Both the position numbers and the translations under genes were made by a program. Source: Sphingomonas bacterium (GTDB lineage: Bacteria; Pseudomonadota; Alphaproteobacteria; Sphingomonadales; Sphingomonadaceae). Taken from it: a stretch of 5,140 nucleotides of DNA. The notes beneath the pieces were generated by a model that saw only the letters and a list, made by a program, of their open reading frames with translations, was not told the DNA's origin and did no database searches. The stretch spans positions 1 to 5,140 of the forward strand of contig JAJAZM010000101.1 in NCBI GenBank assembly GCA_026785645.1, written 5' to 3'. This document shows, in pieces, positions 5,096-5,140 of this stretch (position 1 is the stretch's first letter; the number at the start of each line of letters is the position of its first letter).

Positions 5096-5140
5096 ATGGC
5101 CACTACGGCATTTCCGAGCCGCGACGATTTCGCGGCACTC
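5096..5140 (+). CDS. rpsA: 30S ribosomal protein S1, N-terminal 15 codons only
   Basis: Only the start is inside the window: ATG followed by codons for MATTAFPSRDDFAAL, cut off by the window end. This closely resembles the N-terminus of alphaproteobacterial, especially sphingomonad, S1 (MATTxxPTRDDFAALL as remembered). S1 is the ribosomal protein, built of repeated OB-fold S1 domains, that binds single-stranded mRNA and helps start translation on structured or poorly matched leaders. The place downstream of cmk also fits, because cmk-rpsA is a widely kept gene pair. An in-frame TGA at 5087-5089 fixes ATG 5096 as the earliest usual start. There is no good Shine-Dalgarno sequence: only GAGAG about a dozen bases upstream, then a run of six T directly before the ATG. 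E. coli rpsA likewise lacks a canonical one and is autoregulated by S1. The short length limits certainty. Confidence 0.82.
   Translation, partial: MATTAFPSRDDFAAL

Overview
The window is GC-rich, densely coded DNA that looks alphaproteobacterial, most likely from a sphingomonad (Sphingomonadales). The evidence for this is the Cmk and RpsA sequences at the two ends, a compact RNB-domain ribonuclease with a DLDQA active site, and the codon bias. This assignment comes from remembered family sequences, not from a search.

Layout: (1) 2-499 (+) is the 3' part of cmk (cytidylate kinase); its N-terminal P-loop lies upstream of the window. (2) 469-1161 (-) is a small lipoprotein resembling DUF3142, overlapping cmk tail-to-tail by 31 bp. 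(3) 1172-3343 (-) is a 723-residue exported, mostly helical protein of unknown function, 10 bp upstream of the lipoprotein gene and probably in one transcript with it. (4) 3431-4810 (-) is a short RNase II/R-family (RNB) exoribonuclease, 87 bp upstream of the exported protein. (5) 4811-5095 is a non-coding divergent region. It holds a perfect inverted repeat, a possible minus-strand promoter and the rpsA leader. (6) 5096-5140 (+) is the first 15 codons of rpsA (30S ribosomal protein S1).

The main point of interest is the gene order. In most proteobacteria cmk is followed directly by rpsA. Here about 4.4 kb with three opposite-strand genes separates them. A 15-bp imperfect direct repeat (13/15, with a perfect 10-bp core) occurs at the very end of cmk and again upstream of rpsA, which may mark the junctions of an insertion.

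Functionally, cmk and rpsA are housekeeping genes (CMP/dCMP phosphorylation; translation initiation) and the RNB enzyme fits RNA decay. The exported helical protein and the DUF3142-like lipoprotein look like a two-gene cell-envelope module with no known role. Two translation starts look unconventional: a possible leaderless start for the exported protein, and a possible ATT start for the lipoprotein behind a perfect Shine-Dalgarno sequence.
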